Of a DNA stretch of 64,000 nt, positions 45,115-57,136 are shown piece after piece. The notes under the pieces were generated by a model that did no database searches, was not told the origin of the DNA, and saw only the letters and a list, made by a program, of their open reading frames with translations. Position 1 is the stretch's first letter. Each line of letters opens with the position of its first letter. This stretch comes from Apiosordaria backusii (lineage: Eukaryota > Ascomycota > Sordariomycetes > Sordariales > Lasiosphaeriaceae): positions 930,001 to 994,000 of the forward strand of contig JAUKTV010000008.1 in the NCBI GenBank assembly GCA_030549205.1. The letters run 5' to 3'. The position numbers were made by a program, and so were the translations under genes.

Positions 45115-47406
45115 TTTGTCTTCTTTTCTGTTTCCCTTTTCTCTTTCTGATTAAGTTTCGATTTTGTATGTATCGTAGATAACTCTGGATGCCGAATCGA
45201 GTCCCTGCTCGTGTAGAAGTGAAGGTTGGATGATGAAAGATCAAAGAAAGAACGATGGATCAACCAAAAGAGCGGAACACACAAGAGAAAACAATGGTGG
45301 AATAATGAGAGAGAGGGTGAAGAGAGGATGGAGAAAAAAGAAGGGGAAACAAGACTTCTTGAAGGAGGGGCGGCCACATGGGACGGGCTCATATACCAAG
45401 CATGACGGAGATCAAAAACGACATGCGCTTTGCTGTGATTTCCCCCTTTTCCGCCAGTGCACCCCCCCAGAACGCGGGCCAAGATGCTAGGGGCGTTGCG
45501 GTCGGTCTCGAAACTTGTCGGGAGGGCATCACCGTGACAGCTGCTCCCTGCCTTGTTCCCTGCACATTGCTTTCGGGGTGCTGGGAGCCCGCGCAGAGCG
45601 GCATCCGTTGCGGAGCGTAGACCCTGGTTGCTGACCCTAGCAGAGGGGATGGTGGGAGCAGGAGGTCGGCTGTGACAAAGTCGTCTCAGGATCGTGTTTG
45701 GGGTTTTCGCCAAGGTCGGTTGCACAGACCGCTAAGATGGGATGAAAGAGTGGGGCACAGCAGACCCCCAGCATCTCGACGGGCCATTCTCATGGGGCAA
45801 CGGGATGACAGCTGGGAGAAGAGGAAGAAATAAGCGCTGTCAGCGAAAGGTCTTGATGGATAGCGAAGACGTTCGATAGGCGGGCCTCGGATTACTATTT
45901 TGGCCCATCAGTGAGGCTGCGCGGCTTCAACAAGGCAGGCGGCTACTTCATCATCTCTGATCTTCTCAGCATCATGCGGCCGTGACAGCAGACCCGGCCG
46001 GTGCGCTTAAACAACGAGTGGATCGAAAGTCCCGGCAGCGGCGGGGGGCGCAAGACGACAACCGCCCGGCATCTTGAATATCCACCGCGGGACTTGACGC
46101 TGGGGGCCAGCAGGAAGGCCCAGTGGCCACAAGTCCGTTTCGAGTTCGACTTGTTTCCGACTGAGCATTTGGCTTTTTTGTTGTATATAGAGGGTCATTC
46201 CATCGCTGCCAAGCAGGCTATACGCAATCAAATTACTCACTGTGAGCAATGCTCGTGGCCACGTACGGTATCGGGTGTTCATGGGAGTTTGCCGTTACGA
46301 TTAAGCGCTGTAGGGATGCGGCTGAGAAGTTTCTGAAAACGCCACACCGTCTGCCATGGTGACCCCCATCTGAAAGAGGCGGCATGGCCTTCAAGGCGGC
46401 GAGAGGCCCGTCCGGCACCTATGTCATGGAACATTCCGTTCTTCTGCTGCTGGCAAAATCCGTTCCTGGCTGTTCATCATCCTCAAATCATACTGTAGCA
46501 AGTCCATCAGCGCAGCCCAAATCTCATCCTTTACCAAATCGAGTCGGTGAGGTCTGTACCGTCGGATCAAGTCCTATCGAGATCTCATGTCTTGGCAGGG
46601 CATCAACCAGGGGTCAGCATATCGGGCTATTTTCCCCTCGCTGGGCATCTGCCTTCATGATGAGAAGGGAGGCAGCCAACGGATACAACAGGAGAGCAAA
46701 GAGAGTTGAATCAACATCGATGTTCCCTGCATGAAACGTAAAACAGATCCTCACGGTAGGCTCGAGCTCGGCGCATTCAGCGAAGACACGGCCGTTGCTC
46801 GCATCCGGTGCCCAGTGCTACGTGGGCAGGCCGTGAGGGAAAGACCGGATGACGGGAATTGAAAGCCGGACTCGGAGGTTGCGAGGCTCATCTCCCGTCC
46901 CTCTCATTGCATCCCATGTCGGGCGGGAAAAGGGGAGGACAAGAATGCTGGGCAAGAAAAGAGGCTGTATTGGTGACACCGCCATGGCGACGCTCAGACA
47001 TGGAAGTTCACGGAGCCGTGGTAAAAGTTGAGGTTTCTGGAACGCTTCTTGTCGCAGGTTGGCGTTTGGACGTTGATCAGGGTTGAGAAGCTGCAGTGCA
47101 GAGTCGCATCCTTGCAGACTGGGGTCCGAAGCGAGCCCTGAGTCCAGAACACGACCCCAGTTTTGAAAACCGTCCGAAGCCGACCCACAGCGTTACTGCA
47201 GTAGAGGCACTAACAGTGCTGGCAGTCAACCATGCCTAGGTAAAGCCGTTAGTGCAGGGTTGTATGCGCCGTCACCTTCCTGGCCAGCAGCCTGGCTCGG
47301 GCCTTCTTCCTTCATTTTAACATTTGTTTCCCAATGGTACCCTACCTCAAGAGCTCGTGGATGATAAACACCTCTGGATGATGAGGTAATATGCTATGTA
47401 TTTCTA
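45115..47406. other. Intergenic region without a supported gene
   Basis: Contains the cupredoxin promoter (from 45115 up) and the SMN 3' UTR. Open frames here are short and lack bias. Nothing else identified. Confidence 0.5.
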
Positions 47407-48350
47407 TCAAGAACTTTTGCCATCCTGCTGGGCCTGTTTGAGCCCTTGCTGCTTCCCCTCGTACAAGCCCGTGTAATATCCTGAAACATCAGCACCTCTG
47501 GTTCAGCCTCAAGGAAAAGAAACAGAGGGCAACCTTACCTGCATAATACCAAGACATCAGTAGCTTTTTGAGCTCCTCATCTTGGACTGTATCTCGGGGT
47601 TAATATTCGTATCTGACTTGGATACAACATAACGAGGTGTCTATGACAGAAAAAGCATGTTGAGCGTACCTGTTCCCAGTAGCACTTGAGGGCCTGGTCC
47701 TGGCCCTATTGGCAACGGTGGCCCGCCTCCAGACAAGCCACCTCCCACCTATAAGCCGTGGTTCAATGTCAATCAGTCTGAGAACTCAAAAGAACAAGGA
47801 GAGGGGAACTGTTTCATGCCAAGCTTTTGAGGGATCTCCATAGATCCTCCATCCTGGGGAGATCACAGCCTGCATCTTGGGTGTTTGATCCACGTACCTT
47901 GTTCGCATCTGCGGAGTGTTGGGCATCCGAGATTGTCGGGTGTGATGTTTCGTCGCTCTCGTCCATTGGGATGCTCTCGTCGACCTCTCCTTCCTCTGTC
48001 GTGATAGGTGCTGCATGGCCATGTGTTTCAACTTTGGCACTGCCGCATGTCCTGAGGAGTAATTAGTAAGGGGTGGCCACCCAGCGTCTTGGTTCTTGGT
48101 ATTGTTTCCTGAGTGTTTGGAGAGCTGCAAGAAACCTACTTTTTCTCTTGGGGAACTGGCAGATCGTTGACTGTGCCTCCCTGGGCGTGAATGCTGTGAT
48201 ATTTCTGCGTTTTGCGGTCAGTCAAAAACACCAGCAAATTGAGGACAGTGGGGGGCTCACATTGTATTCCTCCAGCGCGTTGTTCCAGGAATCTACAAGC
48301 GCCGAGTCATCCCAGATCTCTTCATGGGTAAGGTTTTGTTCAGTTTCCAT
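47407..48350 (-). CDS. SMN1: Survival motor neuron protein (SMN) orthologue
   Basis: Six small exons (minus) are 48261-48350, 48140-48204, 47898-48051, 47670-47748, 47539-47592 and 47407-47480. Every junction is GT-AG and phases agree throughout. The product is 171 residues. Residues 6-30 (NLTHEEIWDDSALVDSWNNALEEY) form the Gemin2-binding helix conserved from yeast Yab8/Smn1 to humans. The middle is acidic and Ser/Thr-rich, followed by a Gly/Pro-rich run (GPGPGP). The C-terminal YG box LMSWYYAGYYTGLYEGKQQ spans exons 5-6 and drives oligomerisation. There is no Tudor domain, as is usual in fungi. SMN chaperones assembly of Sm rings on spliceosomal snRNAs. I chose the ATG at 48350, directly before the conserved helix. 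The frame is open to an earlier ATG at 48509 that would add 53 residues of poor composition. Confidence 0.93.
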
Positions 48351-48804
48351 CTCAATGTGGGCGTTGATGTCAGATGTCGAAGGATCGTTGTGGTCGCGTG
48401 CAGCTTGATGATGTGTGAAGTGCTGAGAGCCGAGTTGGGAATTGATTTCAGAGGGGAAGTTGGATGAAATCGCTCGCTCAAAAAGGCCCGCTCTGTCCTC
48501 TGAACACAACTACCCATAAACTCAAGAATTATCTCTCAAAACACCACGGTAACGGTTTCTCAGATTTTCTAAAAGTACAGACACTTTCTAACCCGATTCC
48601 ATGGCCGTCTTGTTGTGACAATTGCGAGAGCCAGAGGCGCTAGCAAGTGGCCCGTGCTTCCAGATGCTCAATCAGAATTGGTCTTTTAACATGTATTTCC
48701 TCAAATAACAAACATAACACGACGGAGTCTCTAACCCTGGCCGCCTTTCAGAACCGCCAGTATCCCAAATCTTACCCTTTCACCTTGAAAGCATGCCCAT
48801 CCAC
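48351..48804. other. Intergenic region upstream of SMN
   Basis: A short gap between the exonuclease reading frame and SMN, both minus strand. It must hold the SMN promoter. The SMN frame is open through 48509 but not conserved. Confidence 0.5.
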
Positions 48805-49704
48805 TCAACGCATGATCCTTCTCATCAATGAGACCAACTTGGAGATCAATGTGCTTCCGAGCCCACGATGCGTCAACTGTCTTCCAGTTCCGCGAAAAGC
48901 TGTGAGATCCGCACGCGGTGACAAGTGCGTTCCAGTTTTGAAAAAGTACGCCGGATTCGCACCCCAAGGACCTAGGGTATTCCCTTTGTAGCCGACTCTT
49001 GAGCATGCTTTCTTCACTCGTCTGGCGCTTGCCTTTTCCAGGTGTGTCAACCACTCAGCTGTGTACGCAGGTCTCTTTTAGTATGTCTTCTGCAGCAAAG
49101 GGAGAAACCGCACGTCGCCGGCGCAATACTGAACTATCGTCGTACTCAGTGGTCGAGCGGAGAAGATGCCCGATGCGCCTGAAGACATGCGCTTGCGGAC
49201 ATCTCCCTTGGTTTTGGCCCAGTCGGTTTTCTCCTGATGGCTAAGTTGTAGGTCATTCTCGATGGCCTTCTCTAAGCCAGTGACGCAGAAACTGTCCCCT
49301 GATCGGGTCAAGTTCTCGAGGAGCTGGAGGTCAATAACTCCGGAGATAGCGATCTTGTGCAGCCATTTCAGGGCGTCAGCGTCATTGCGGACGTCCCACA
49401 AGTACTTGCGAATGGATGGATTTTCCAAAATTGACTTCAAGGTTATACTGCCATTTTCCTTCGAGGGAGTGGTGAAGGCTTGTGTTCCCAAATTCTTGAC
49501 GTCGATTATGCGAACTTGTTGATCAGGAGGGACCAAAACAGTGATGAGATCCAAAGTTCCATGGCGGCCGAGGTTCGTACCCTCGAGATCGAGATAAAGA
49601 CTCGAAGGCGGGCCAATGGTGGCGAGGAAATTTCCGAGGGCTGGAATACTGGCAATCAATGACACTTTCGGGACTGGGGTCGAGGAGGTAGGCGGTGATG
49701 CCAT
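48805..49704 (-). CDS. DEDD-type 3'-5' exonuclease domain protein with an in-frame TAA
   Basis: ATG at 49704. The frame runs 208 codons to a TAA at 49078-49080, then stays open in the same phase to 48805 (299 codons if the TAA is ignored). The DnaQ-like exonuclease fold shows SLYLDLEGTNLGRHG (Asp and Glu, Exo I), VRIIDVKNLG, YLWDVRNDADALKWLH (Exo II) and VQYCAGDVRFLPLL (Exo III Asp). Beyond the stop, CSRVGYKGNTLGPWGANP matches the YxxxGxxxLGPW-type C-terminal motif I associate with fungal members of this family. The stop therefore appears to truncate rather than end the protein. It could be a real nonsense mutation (CAA to TAA fits a C-to-T change), a sequence error, or the true end. The family resembles EXD1/WRN-like exonuclease proteins. 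Its substrate in fungi is unknown to me. Confidence 0.8.
49078..49080 (-). other. In-frame TAA inside the exonuclease frame
   Basis: The coding strand reads CAG AAG ACA TAC TAA AAG AGA CCT, and the conserved C-terminal part continues in the same phase. No GT donor downstream of the Exo III motif allows an intron that removes only the stop. Confidence 0.7.
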
Positions 49705-51198
49705 GATGGCGACAAGTCAACCGATTCAGCTCGAGATTGTCCAGAAGGCTCAGGAAAAGGGGGCGAAGAAGAGCACAGGAAGCATATCGAGACACAATGT
49801 GCGTTGGAAATTTTGGCATGAAAGGGGGTCTGGTTTTTACCCGCGGAATATCTATCTGACAACAGGGACGATATTCTTTTTGCAGCCCGTCTGTTTGCTG
49901 AGGATCAAGTATGCCTGGGCAGAGCAGAAATCTTGGAAGGCGTCGAGGTCTGTTTGCGAGAGGAGCCATCCCCTACTATGCGACCTGCCGAATTGCAATA
50001 TTCTGCCGACATCGTTGACAGTGACACAAAACCAGAAACAGACCTTGGGAAAAATGGATGCAATCGCTCGCTGCCCGCCTCGAGGACAGCGACCATTGGG
50101 CAGACACTCACGCGACAATCAAGGCAACTCAGAGTGTCAATCTAGCAAGACGGATAGGTACCTTGACATCTTCTCGCCGCAAATCATGGAATACTCTGCG
50201 GTACAACTCCGGCAACAATCGAGGTCGGTATCCCCGGCGAATCCCTGTCCTGCAGCCTCCGGTGTGCGGCGTTTGGAAGCCCGGACCGGGCGCCCTCGCT
50301 AACGTTGTCCGGAAAGCCGGCTCGGAGTGACATGCCCACAACAGATCTGGAGCCTCTTCCATTTACCCAGCTCTAGCTCCATGTAGCTGTTGCTGCCGTG
50401 CAGTCTAATCCAAAAGATCAGCGTTCCGACTTCAAAACAAACAACAAGCCCCGCCGTCGGCGTGTCACGAGAACAAGCTCGCAGCAACTCAGAAAAGTGG
50501 GAGTCCCCACCAAGCCGCGTGTTCTTTGCAGTTTTTACATGCGCAGTGCTCGCCTGGGCCGCCTCTTGAACACCATTCAGCTCTTATCCGATAGGCTTCA
50601 ACATGCCTTCGTGCTATCAACCAGAGATAACGATGGGTAGATCACCGCTGATCCTTCTCGACCCGTGACACTAGGAATTGCTTGAGTTACTGCGAGCTGT
50701 TGAGCGACAGAGACTTGCCCCTGATCCCAAGAATTCAGACAGGTCTAGGTCGTAATGTAGCCCAACAATAGCCATTGAAAATCTCAGACGATTTGATAGA
50801 GGCTGAAGGATTTCGTATTACATAGCTCTTTTCTACGGCTTTGGATAAGAGGGGGCAGCTGTTGAGTGGGACCCGAGATTTACCCCTCCCGTCAACGTTC
50901 CAGATCGGTTTTCTCTTTTAGGTAATCTAGCTACCTCCCCTCATGCTTCAACACCAACACCGGGTGTGTCTTCTGAGAAAGAGTTTGCCTTAAAAAGCCC
51001 ATCCTCTGTGCCGTGAAATTCTCTGATTGACTGTGTTCTTCATCAATCATTCTTCCACATTCGTTGAATTTCAGTCTCGGTTCCCTAGCAGGTGTTTTGC
51101 TCTTCCAGGCCCCCCTCGTCATCAAAGTCCGGTTTCGGTCATAACTTACAGCTGCATTTTGACTTGGTCGTGTGGCTTTCCAGTTTATTGTTCATAAA
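49705..51198. other. Divergent intergenic region between exonuclease and FGGY kinase
   Basis: Two promoters face apart across 1.5 kb. A plus-strand open frame at 49616-50302 overlaps the exonuclease start and has no motif. No other feature recognised. Confidence 0.5.
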
Positions 51199-53236
51199 AT
51201 GCAAGTCTTTCCCATCATGTAACAACGGATATGAGAAGTTCTGAGCTGTGCTAACATGACATCAGGACTTCCCAAGTTAGTGCAACGCCCACCGTTGACA
51301 CCAAATTCATACTCACCATATTTCACTCTTACAGGACCACTACATCGGCATAGACGTCGGCACCGGCTCGGCCAGAGCCTGCATCATCGACACAACCGGC
51401 GACATCAAGGCCCTCGCCTCGGAGAACATCAAGCTCTGGCAACCAGCCTCGTATGGCGGGACACATTATGTTTGTTTCCCCCTCCCCTATCTCAACTAGA
51501 AACTAACACCCCAAAAAGGAGCAGTCCACCACCGACATCTGGCGCGCCATCTGCACCTGCGTCCGCTCCGTCCTCTCCACCTCCTCCATCCCCCCTTCTT
51601 CCATCCGCGGCATCGGCTTCGACGCCACCTGCTCCCTAGCAGTCTTCACCCACGACACCGACGAGCCCGTCCCCGTCACAGGTCCCGACTTTCAAAACGA
51701 CGGGAACGACAGAAATGTGATTCTCTGGCTTGACCACCGCCCTCTGGCGGAAGCAGAAAAGATCAACGCCACCGGGCATCCGCTGCTGAAGTACGTCGGG
51801 GGAAAGATGTCGGTGGAGATGGAGATCCCAAAGGTGCTGTGGCTGAAGTATAACATGCCGAGGGAGCTGTGGGAGAGGTGCAAGTTTTATGATCTTGCGG
51901 ATGCGCTGACACATATGGCTACGGGGAATGAGACTAGGAGTTACTGTAGCGCGGTGTGCAAGCAGGGGTTTGTTCCTGTGGGTGTGGATGGGAGTGTGAA
52001 GGGGTGGCAGGGGGATTTTTTGGAGGAGATTGGGCTGGGGGGGTTGGTGGAGGGGGAGTTTAAGAGGATGGGGGGGGTTAATGGGGTGGTGAGCCCTTTT
52101 TTTTATTTCTCTTGGAGGGGGGTGAACGAAAGAAGAGGTTGATGGCTAACATATGGTTTTGAATTTAGAGCGGATCGTTCCTCAGTGCTGGGGAGTTGGT
52201 TGGGGGGTTGTGTGAGAAGGCTGCGAAGGAGCTGGGGTTGCCGGCGGGGATTGCGATTGGGAGTGGTGTTATTGATGCGTATGCGGGGTGGATTGGGACG
52301 GTGGGGGCTAAGGTTAAGTTGTCGAGGGATCTCCTTGATGAGACGGTGGCTCCGAATGATGTCTCGCAGGCGTTTACACGGCTGGCGTCGGTGGCGGGGA
52401 CGTCGACTTGCCATTTGGCTATGTCGAGGGAGCCGGTTTTTGTGCCGGGGGTTTGGGGACCGTACAGAGATGTGTTGATTCCTGACTTTTGGATGGCGGA
52501 GGGTGGGCAGTCGGCTACGGGGGAACTCATCAAGCATATGTTGGAGACGCATGCTGCCTATGATGAGACTGTGAAGGAGGCGGAGGCGGCGGGGAAGAAC
52601 ATTTATGATTATCTGAATGATCATCTCCGGCATTTGAAGGAGGAGACGAAGGCGCCTTCGATTTCGTATTTGGGACGACACTTTTTCTTCTATGGCGATC
52701 TTTGGGGGAACAGGTCGCCTGTTGCTGATCCAAACATGAGGGGAGCGATTATTGGGATGAGCAGCGACAAGAGCAAGGACGGGATGGTACTGCTGTACTA
52801 CTCGACTATGGAGTTTATTGCCTTGCAGACACGGCAGATCATCGAGGCTATGAACAAGGCTGGGCATAGCATTCTCAGCATTTTCATGTCGGGGAGTCAG
52901 TGTCAGAATGAGATCCTGATGGATCTTATTGCCACAGCTTGTGACATGCCGGTTTTGATACCACGCTATGTCAATGCTGCTGTGGTGCATGGCGCGGCCA
53001 TGCTGGGTGCCAAAGCTGCCAGCGCTGACAAGGATGGGAAGACGGAGCCGCTGTGGGATATCATGGACCGGATGAGCAAGCCGGGCAAGGTGGTGTGGTC
53101 GAGTGGTGATCCTGCGGAGAAGAAGCTTCTGGATGCCAAATACGAGGTGTTCTTGGATCAATGCCGGACACAGCAGGAGTACAGAAAGAAGATTGATGAG
53201 GCTTTGAAGGGGTCGACATTGGAGGGCGTCAATTAA
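51199..53236 (+). CDS. FGGY-family carbohydrate kinase (YDR109C/D-ribulokinase type)
   Basis: Proposed exons are 51199-51218, 51266-51275 (10 nt), 51335-51469, 51519-52088 and 52169-53236. All four introns are GT-AG, three with CTAAC branches (51251, 51501, 52147). The product is 600 residues. The microexon is forced by phase: only MQVFPI + MTSQ + DHYIGIDVG keeps the frame into exon 3. Features: YIGIDVGTGSARACIID (phosphate loop 1), GIGFDATCSLAVF, VILWLDHRPLAEAE (substrate site), GIAIGSGVIDAYAGWIGTVG, GTSTCHLAMSREPVFVPGVWGPY (phosphate 2) and FMSGSQCQNEILMDLIA (adenosine motif). This wording fits the eukaryotic FGGY/YDR109C group, which phosphorylates D-ribulose or related pentuloses, rather than glycerol kinase or xylulokinase. 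The product probably enters the pentose phosphate pathway. The coding strand of exon 4 is G-rich toward its end. Confidence 0.92.
51266..51275 (+). other. 10-nt microexon of the FGGY kinase gene
   Basis: GACTTCCCAA is flanked by ...CTAACATGACATCAG and GTTAGT. It is the only in-phase way to join an upstream ATG to the conserved DHYIGIDVG exon: AT from exon 1 plus G from here forms an ATG codon. Confidence 0.65.
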
Positions 53237-53702
53237 AGGATATGGGGAAATTGGAAAAGTGGTTAATTCTGTAGATATCCGAGACAATCATAACATTTTT
53301 GTGTGTGAGAAACATGATAGCAAGTTCAACAAAGGAAGTCCTTTGTTTACTTTGTGTGATGCAATAGCCACTGAACGATGGTGCAGGTGCCTGAATTGAG
53401 ACGCTTTCAGGGGCACAGGAGAGAGCTGCCAGCATGTGGTCTGTGCTGCGCCGCTAAAGCTTCAGCACCTTGGCGGCCGACCCACTCAATTTTTCGCGCA
53501 GGCGTGGCATCCATCCATTCAGCCTTGTTTAGGTTGTGCAGCAACCGCCAGTTCAGAAAAAAAACAACAGAGCAAAGTCAGTGTTTTGCTTTTGACAAAC
53601 ATCAACATTCCGCCATCGCGCGCATTGACCAAAACGCGTCTTGCATTCTTCACACTGACGGCAAGGAATTAGAGTTTTCAAAATTAGAAACTTCTAGCGC
53701 CA
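53237..53702. other. Intergenic region between FGGY kinase and Nic96
   Basis: 466 bp hold the kinase 3' UTR and the Nic96 promoter. Nothing else seen. Confidence 0.5.
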
Positions 53703-56700
53703 ATGTTCGGCAACCTGGGCCTGGGAAAGGGCACGCCCGCAACGGCGACCTCGACTGGGAGCTTGTTCCCGTCCTCCGCGCCAGCAGCGAATCAGGGCAC
53801 AACAGCACCTACTGGCGGCTTAGGTTCGCTCTTTGCGCAGAAACCAGCGACCACCACTGCCGCACCGACTTCGGGCCTTTTTGGTACGACCGCGACAGCT
53901 GCTCCGACTACGACAGCGACGACGGGATCGAGCCTTTTTGGGAGTACACTTGGTGGTAGCACCACTCCGAAAGCCTCGCTGTTCGGCGGTGCCCCGGTGG
54001 CAGGACAACAGCAGACGAACCCGGGCGCGAGCCTTTCGAGTTTATTGGGCGCGACGACGACACAGCAACAACAGCAGCAGCAGCAGGCAGCTGGCGGTAT
54101 GGCGGGCTTTGGGAATACCCTCGGTGGGGGTGCTGGTGCGAGCGTCTACCAAACCACCGGAACGAACGCCCCGTCACTTACAGGCTCGTTTTTCGACTCG
54201 TTGCTTTCGAAGAATAAGAAACAGGCCAGTGGAGAGACGCCGCAGGGGGATCTGCCTTCGCTCCAGCTCAGTCTTAGTAGCCTGAGGCAGAGCGTCAGGA
54301 AGCTTGCTCCCAAGGAGGGGGAGGGTAGGGCGTTGGAGCACGGAAAGGCTCATTATTTCTTGGCTGCGTCTGGGGTTGATCCTGGGGCGGCAGTGAGGGA
54401 TTTGAGTTCTTTGGGCTTTGCGGCTGCTGCGAGCACGAGGGAGAAGTCGCCCTATGCTGGGGGGGTGGGGGAGGTGGATGTGGAGACGTATCTGGATAAT
54501 TTGCAGACGAAGACGACGTTGAGCATGATTGCGGATGGGCTGGAGAGGTCGGTGAGGGACTTTGATTTGTTTTTGGAGGATAATGTTACTATGGAGTGGG
54601 AGGCGCAGAGGAAGAGGATTTATCAGCATTTTGGGATTAAGCCTAGGGAGGAGCAGGAGGGGGGTGGGCTTGGGGATTCGACGAGGACGGTGAGGGGTGG
54701 TACGCCGGCCAAGGATCAAGGTGCTGGTGGGTTTGGGAGGTCGAGGAGAAGGGGATCTCAGGCGCCTGGGGGTACTCCTGCTGGTGGGGAGAAGTCGCAG
54801 CGGCAGAGCGTCTTTGGGAGGTCGGGGCTGAATAAGTCTGTTATTGGGACTCCGAGCCGGATTGGTGCCCATGCGCCGGAGTTTTCGGATGTGGAGGCCA
54901 AGAAGGAGAAGGGGGCCGAGATCGATGGGGTTATTTCCATCGATGATCGATTCTTGAGGGAGAAGCAGAGCAAGTTTGCTCAGAAGATCAAGGAGTTCAA
55001 TGACTTCAGGCAAAGGGGCCTTCCAGTCGAGATTTGCAAGGAGCTGGCTGACTTGGAGAACACCTCGGGAGATCGCCATGGGCCGCATCTTGTTGAGGCT
55101 TACGATGCTCTGAGGGAGATTGTGGGTGAGAACAACCCGGATCAACTGCCTCGGGAGCGTCAGTTTGCCAGGTACTACTTGGATCCTAACCCTTCATCTC
55201 CTAATTCTATTGAGATGCGGAAGCGGATCCTGAAGGGGGCGAATAACTTCTTGGAGAAGCAATTTTGGGCTGGGGTCAACTCGCTCATCGCCAAATATCC
55301 TCACGAAGCCAACTTGGGTGGTCTGCCCGATGCCGTTAGCAAGGTCCGGGCTTACATCCGTCTTCGCATTGCGCGCAAGACTCTGGTTCCGGACAATGTC
55401 GACCTTCAACAAGCCAATGGCGAGTACGTCTGGGCAATTGTCTTCTATCTGCTCCGTGCTGGCTTCGTGAGCGAGGCTGCCAAGTATGTCAACGATCACG
55501 AGAGCTTGTTCCGCAGCATTGATCGGACCTTCATGGGCTACATCAACAGCTACGCTTCCAGTGAAGACCGAAGACTCAAGCGGTCGGTTCAGGATCGCTG
55601 CACCAACGAGTACAACCAGAGGATTCGCAACGCCCCCGAGGGCTCGATCGACCCCTTCCGCATGGCCTGTTACAAGATCATTGGCCGCTGCGATGTGAAC
55701 AACCGCAGTCTGGATGGTCTTCAGACAGATGTCAATGATTGGGTCTGGCTTCAGTTCAACCTGGCCAGGGAGACTGACAGGTCCCAGGAGCTGGCTGGGG
55801 AGTCTTATGGTCTTGCTGAACTCCAGTCTAGCATTCGGGAGATCGGCCTCAAGCACTTCCCCAAGACTCCTGCGGAGGACACCAACGGCAGCTTTGCCAT
55901 GTTCTTCTACCTCCAGATTCTGTCGGGCATGTTCGAGCATGCCATCGCCTACCTTTATCCATTCAGCTACGTCGATGCTGTCCACTTCGCGATCGCGCTC
56001 TCGTACTACGGCCTTCTCCGCGCTGCCGACGCGCAGTCTTCTGGCAACGATCTGCTGTCTCACAACACTCGCACCCAACCTCAGATCAACTTTGGCCGCA
56101 TGCTTGGCTACTACACGCGCGACTTCCGCGCCGCCAACGCTGCCGCCGCGGTTGATTATCTTGTTCTCATCTGCTTGAACGCCGACGAAACGGCCGGCGG
56201 TCAGCAACAAGCCGCCCTCTGCCACGAAGCCCTCCGTGAGCTCGTGCTCGAGACCCGTGAGTTCAGCCGCTTGATTGGCGACATCAAGCCCGACGGTTCT
56301 CGCATCAAGGGCCTCATCGAGGAACGCGGCAAGCTTATTGCGCTGGGGCAGTCCGACGACTTCATCCGCACCATCACCTTGCAGGCGGCCGCGTTTGCCG
56401 ACGACAACGGGCGCACCACTGACGCTGTCCTTCTTTACCACCTGGCTGGCGATTACGACGCTGTGGTTACCATTGTCAGCAGGGCGCTCAGCGAGGCCAT
56501 CTCGTTGGAGATTGGCGAGGATCCCATGCGTCTTGTGCCTGTGAGACCCAGAGCGGACGACCAGACCGAGGCTCCGGGAAGCTTGGCTGCGATTGACGAC
56601 CCGGTGGAGTTGGCGAAGAAGATGATGAGCATGTACGAGAAGGATTATATGTTTTGGCAAAAGATTGGGGAGCCGAACAGGATTGCGTGCAATGTCTTGA

Positions 56701-57136
56701 TGCAGATGAGCGAAATCAAGAAGTTGGTGGAGGAACAGAAGTGGCCGCAATGTCTTGACGTGAGTTTTCGCTCTTCTTTTTTTCCTTCCATATTACATAC
56801 TAACCAAAATCACAGAAAATCAAAGCCCTCGACATCCTGCCTCTGTCTGCCCACGGCGACCAGGGCGTCATCCGGCAGTACTCGGCCCACTTTGCCGGTC
56901 TCCCGCCTACCGTGGCGATCAATGTTCCCAATCTGCTGATGTGGACGGTGGTTTGCTGCACCAAGCAGAGGGAGAAGCTCATGTTTGGGGGCTTTGCTGG
57001 GAATGAGACGACGGCTAGGCAGATGATTGATGAGCTGAAGCAGATGAGCGTGGATCTGACGGCGTATACCAGTCAGCTGCGGTACAGGCTGCCGAGTCAC
57101 TTGCATGAGGCTTTGGCGAGGGCTTCGGCTGATTGA
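53703..57136 (+). CDS. NIC96: Nucleoporin Nic96/Nup93
   Basis: Exons are 53703-56759 and 56816-57136. The intron is GTGAGT...CACAG with a TACTAAC branch. The product is 1125 residues, close to the Chaetomium protein. The N-terminal ~170 residues are low complexity with scattered FG dipeptides (MFGN, GLFGTT, SLFGST, SLFGGA, GFGN) and a Q8 run. A helical segment follows (PSLQLSLSSLRQSVRKL), then coiled coil (VETYLDNLQTKTTLSMIADGL), a Gly/Arg linker, and from about residue 400 the alpha-helical Nic96/ACE1 solenoid (AYIRLRIARKTLVPDN, GEYVWAIVFYLLRAGFVSEA, YPFSYVDAVHFAIALSYYGLLR). Nic96 is the linker nucleoporin that holds the Nsp1-Nup49-Nup57 channel complex in the inner ring of the nuclear pore. 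The start ATG lies in GCCAATGTT. Codon use shifts from G/T-ending in the N-terminal third to C-ending in the solenoid. Confidence 0.96.

Noticed and set aside
49616..50302. 228-codon plus-strand open frame
   Set aside because: Overlaps the start of the exonuclease on the other strand and has no motif.
52103..53287. 394-codon minus-strand open frame
   Set aside because: Antisense shadow of the last FGGY kinase exon, Arg/His/Pro-rich.
55194..56750. 518-codon minus-strand open frame
   Set aside because: Antisense shadow of the Nic96 solenoid.
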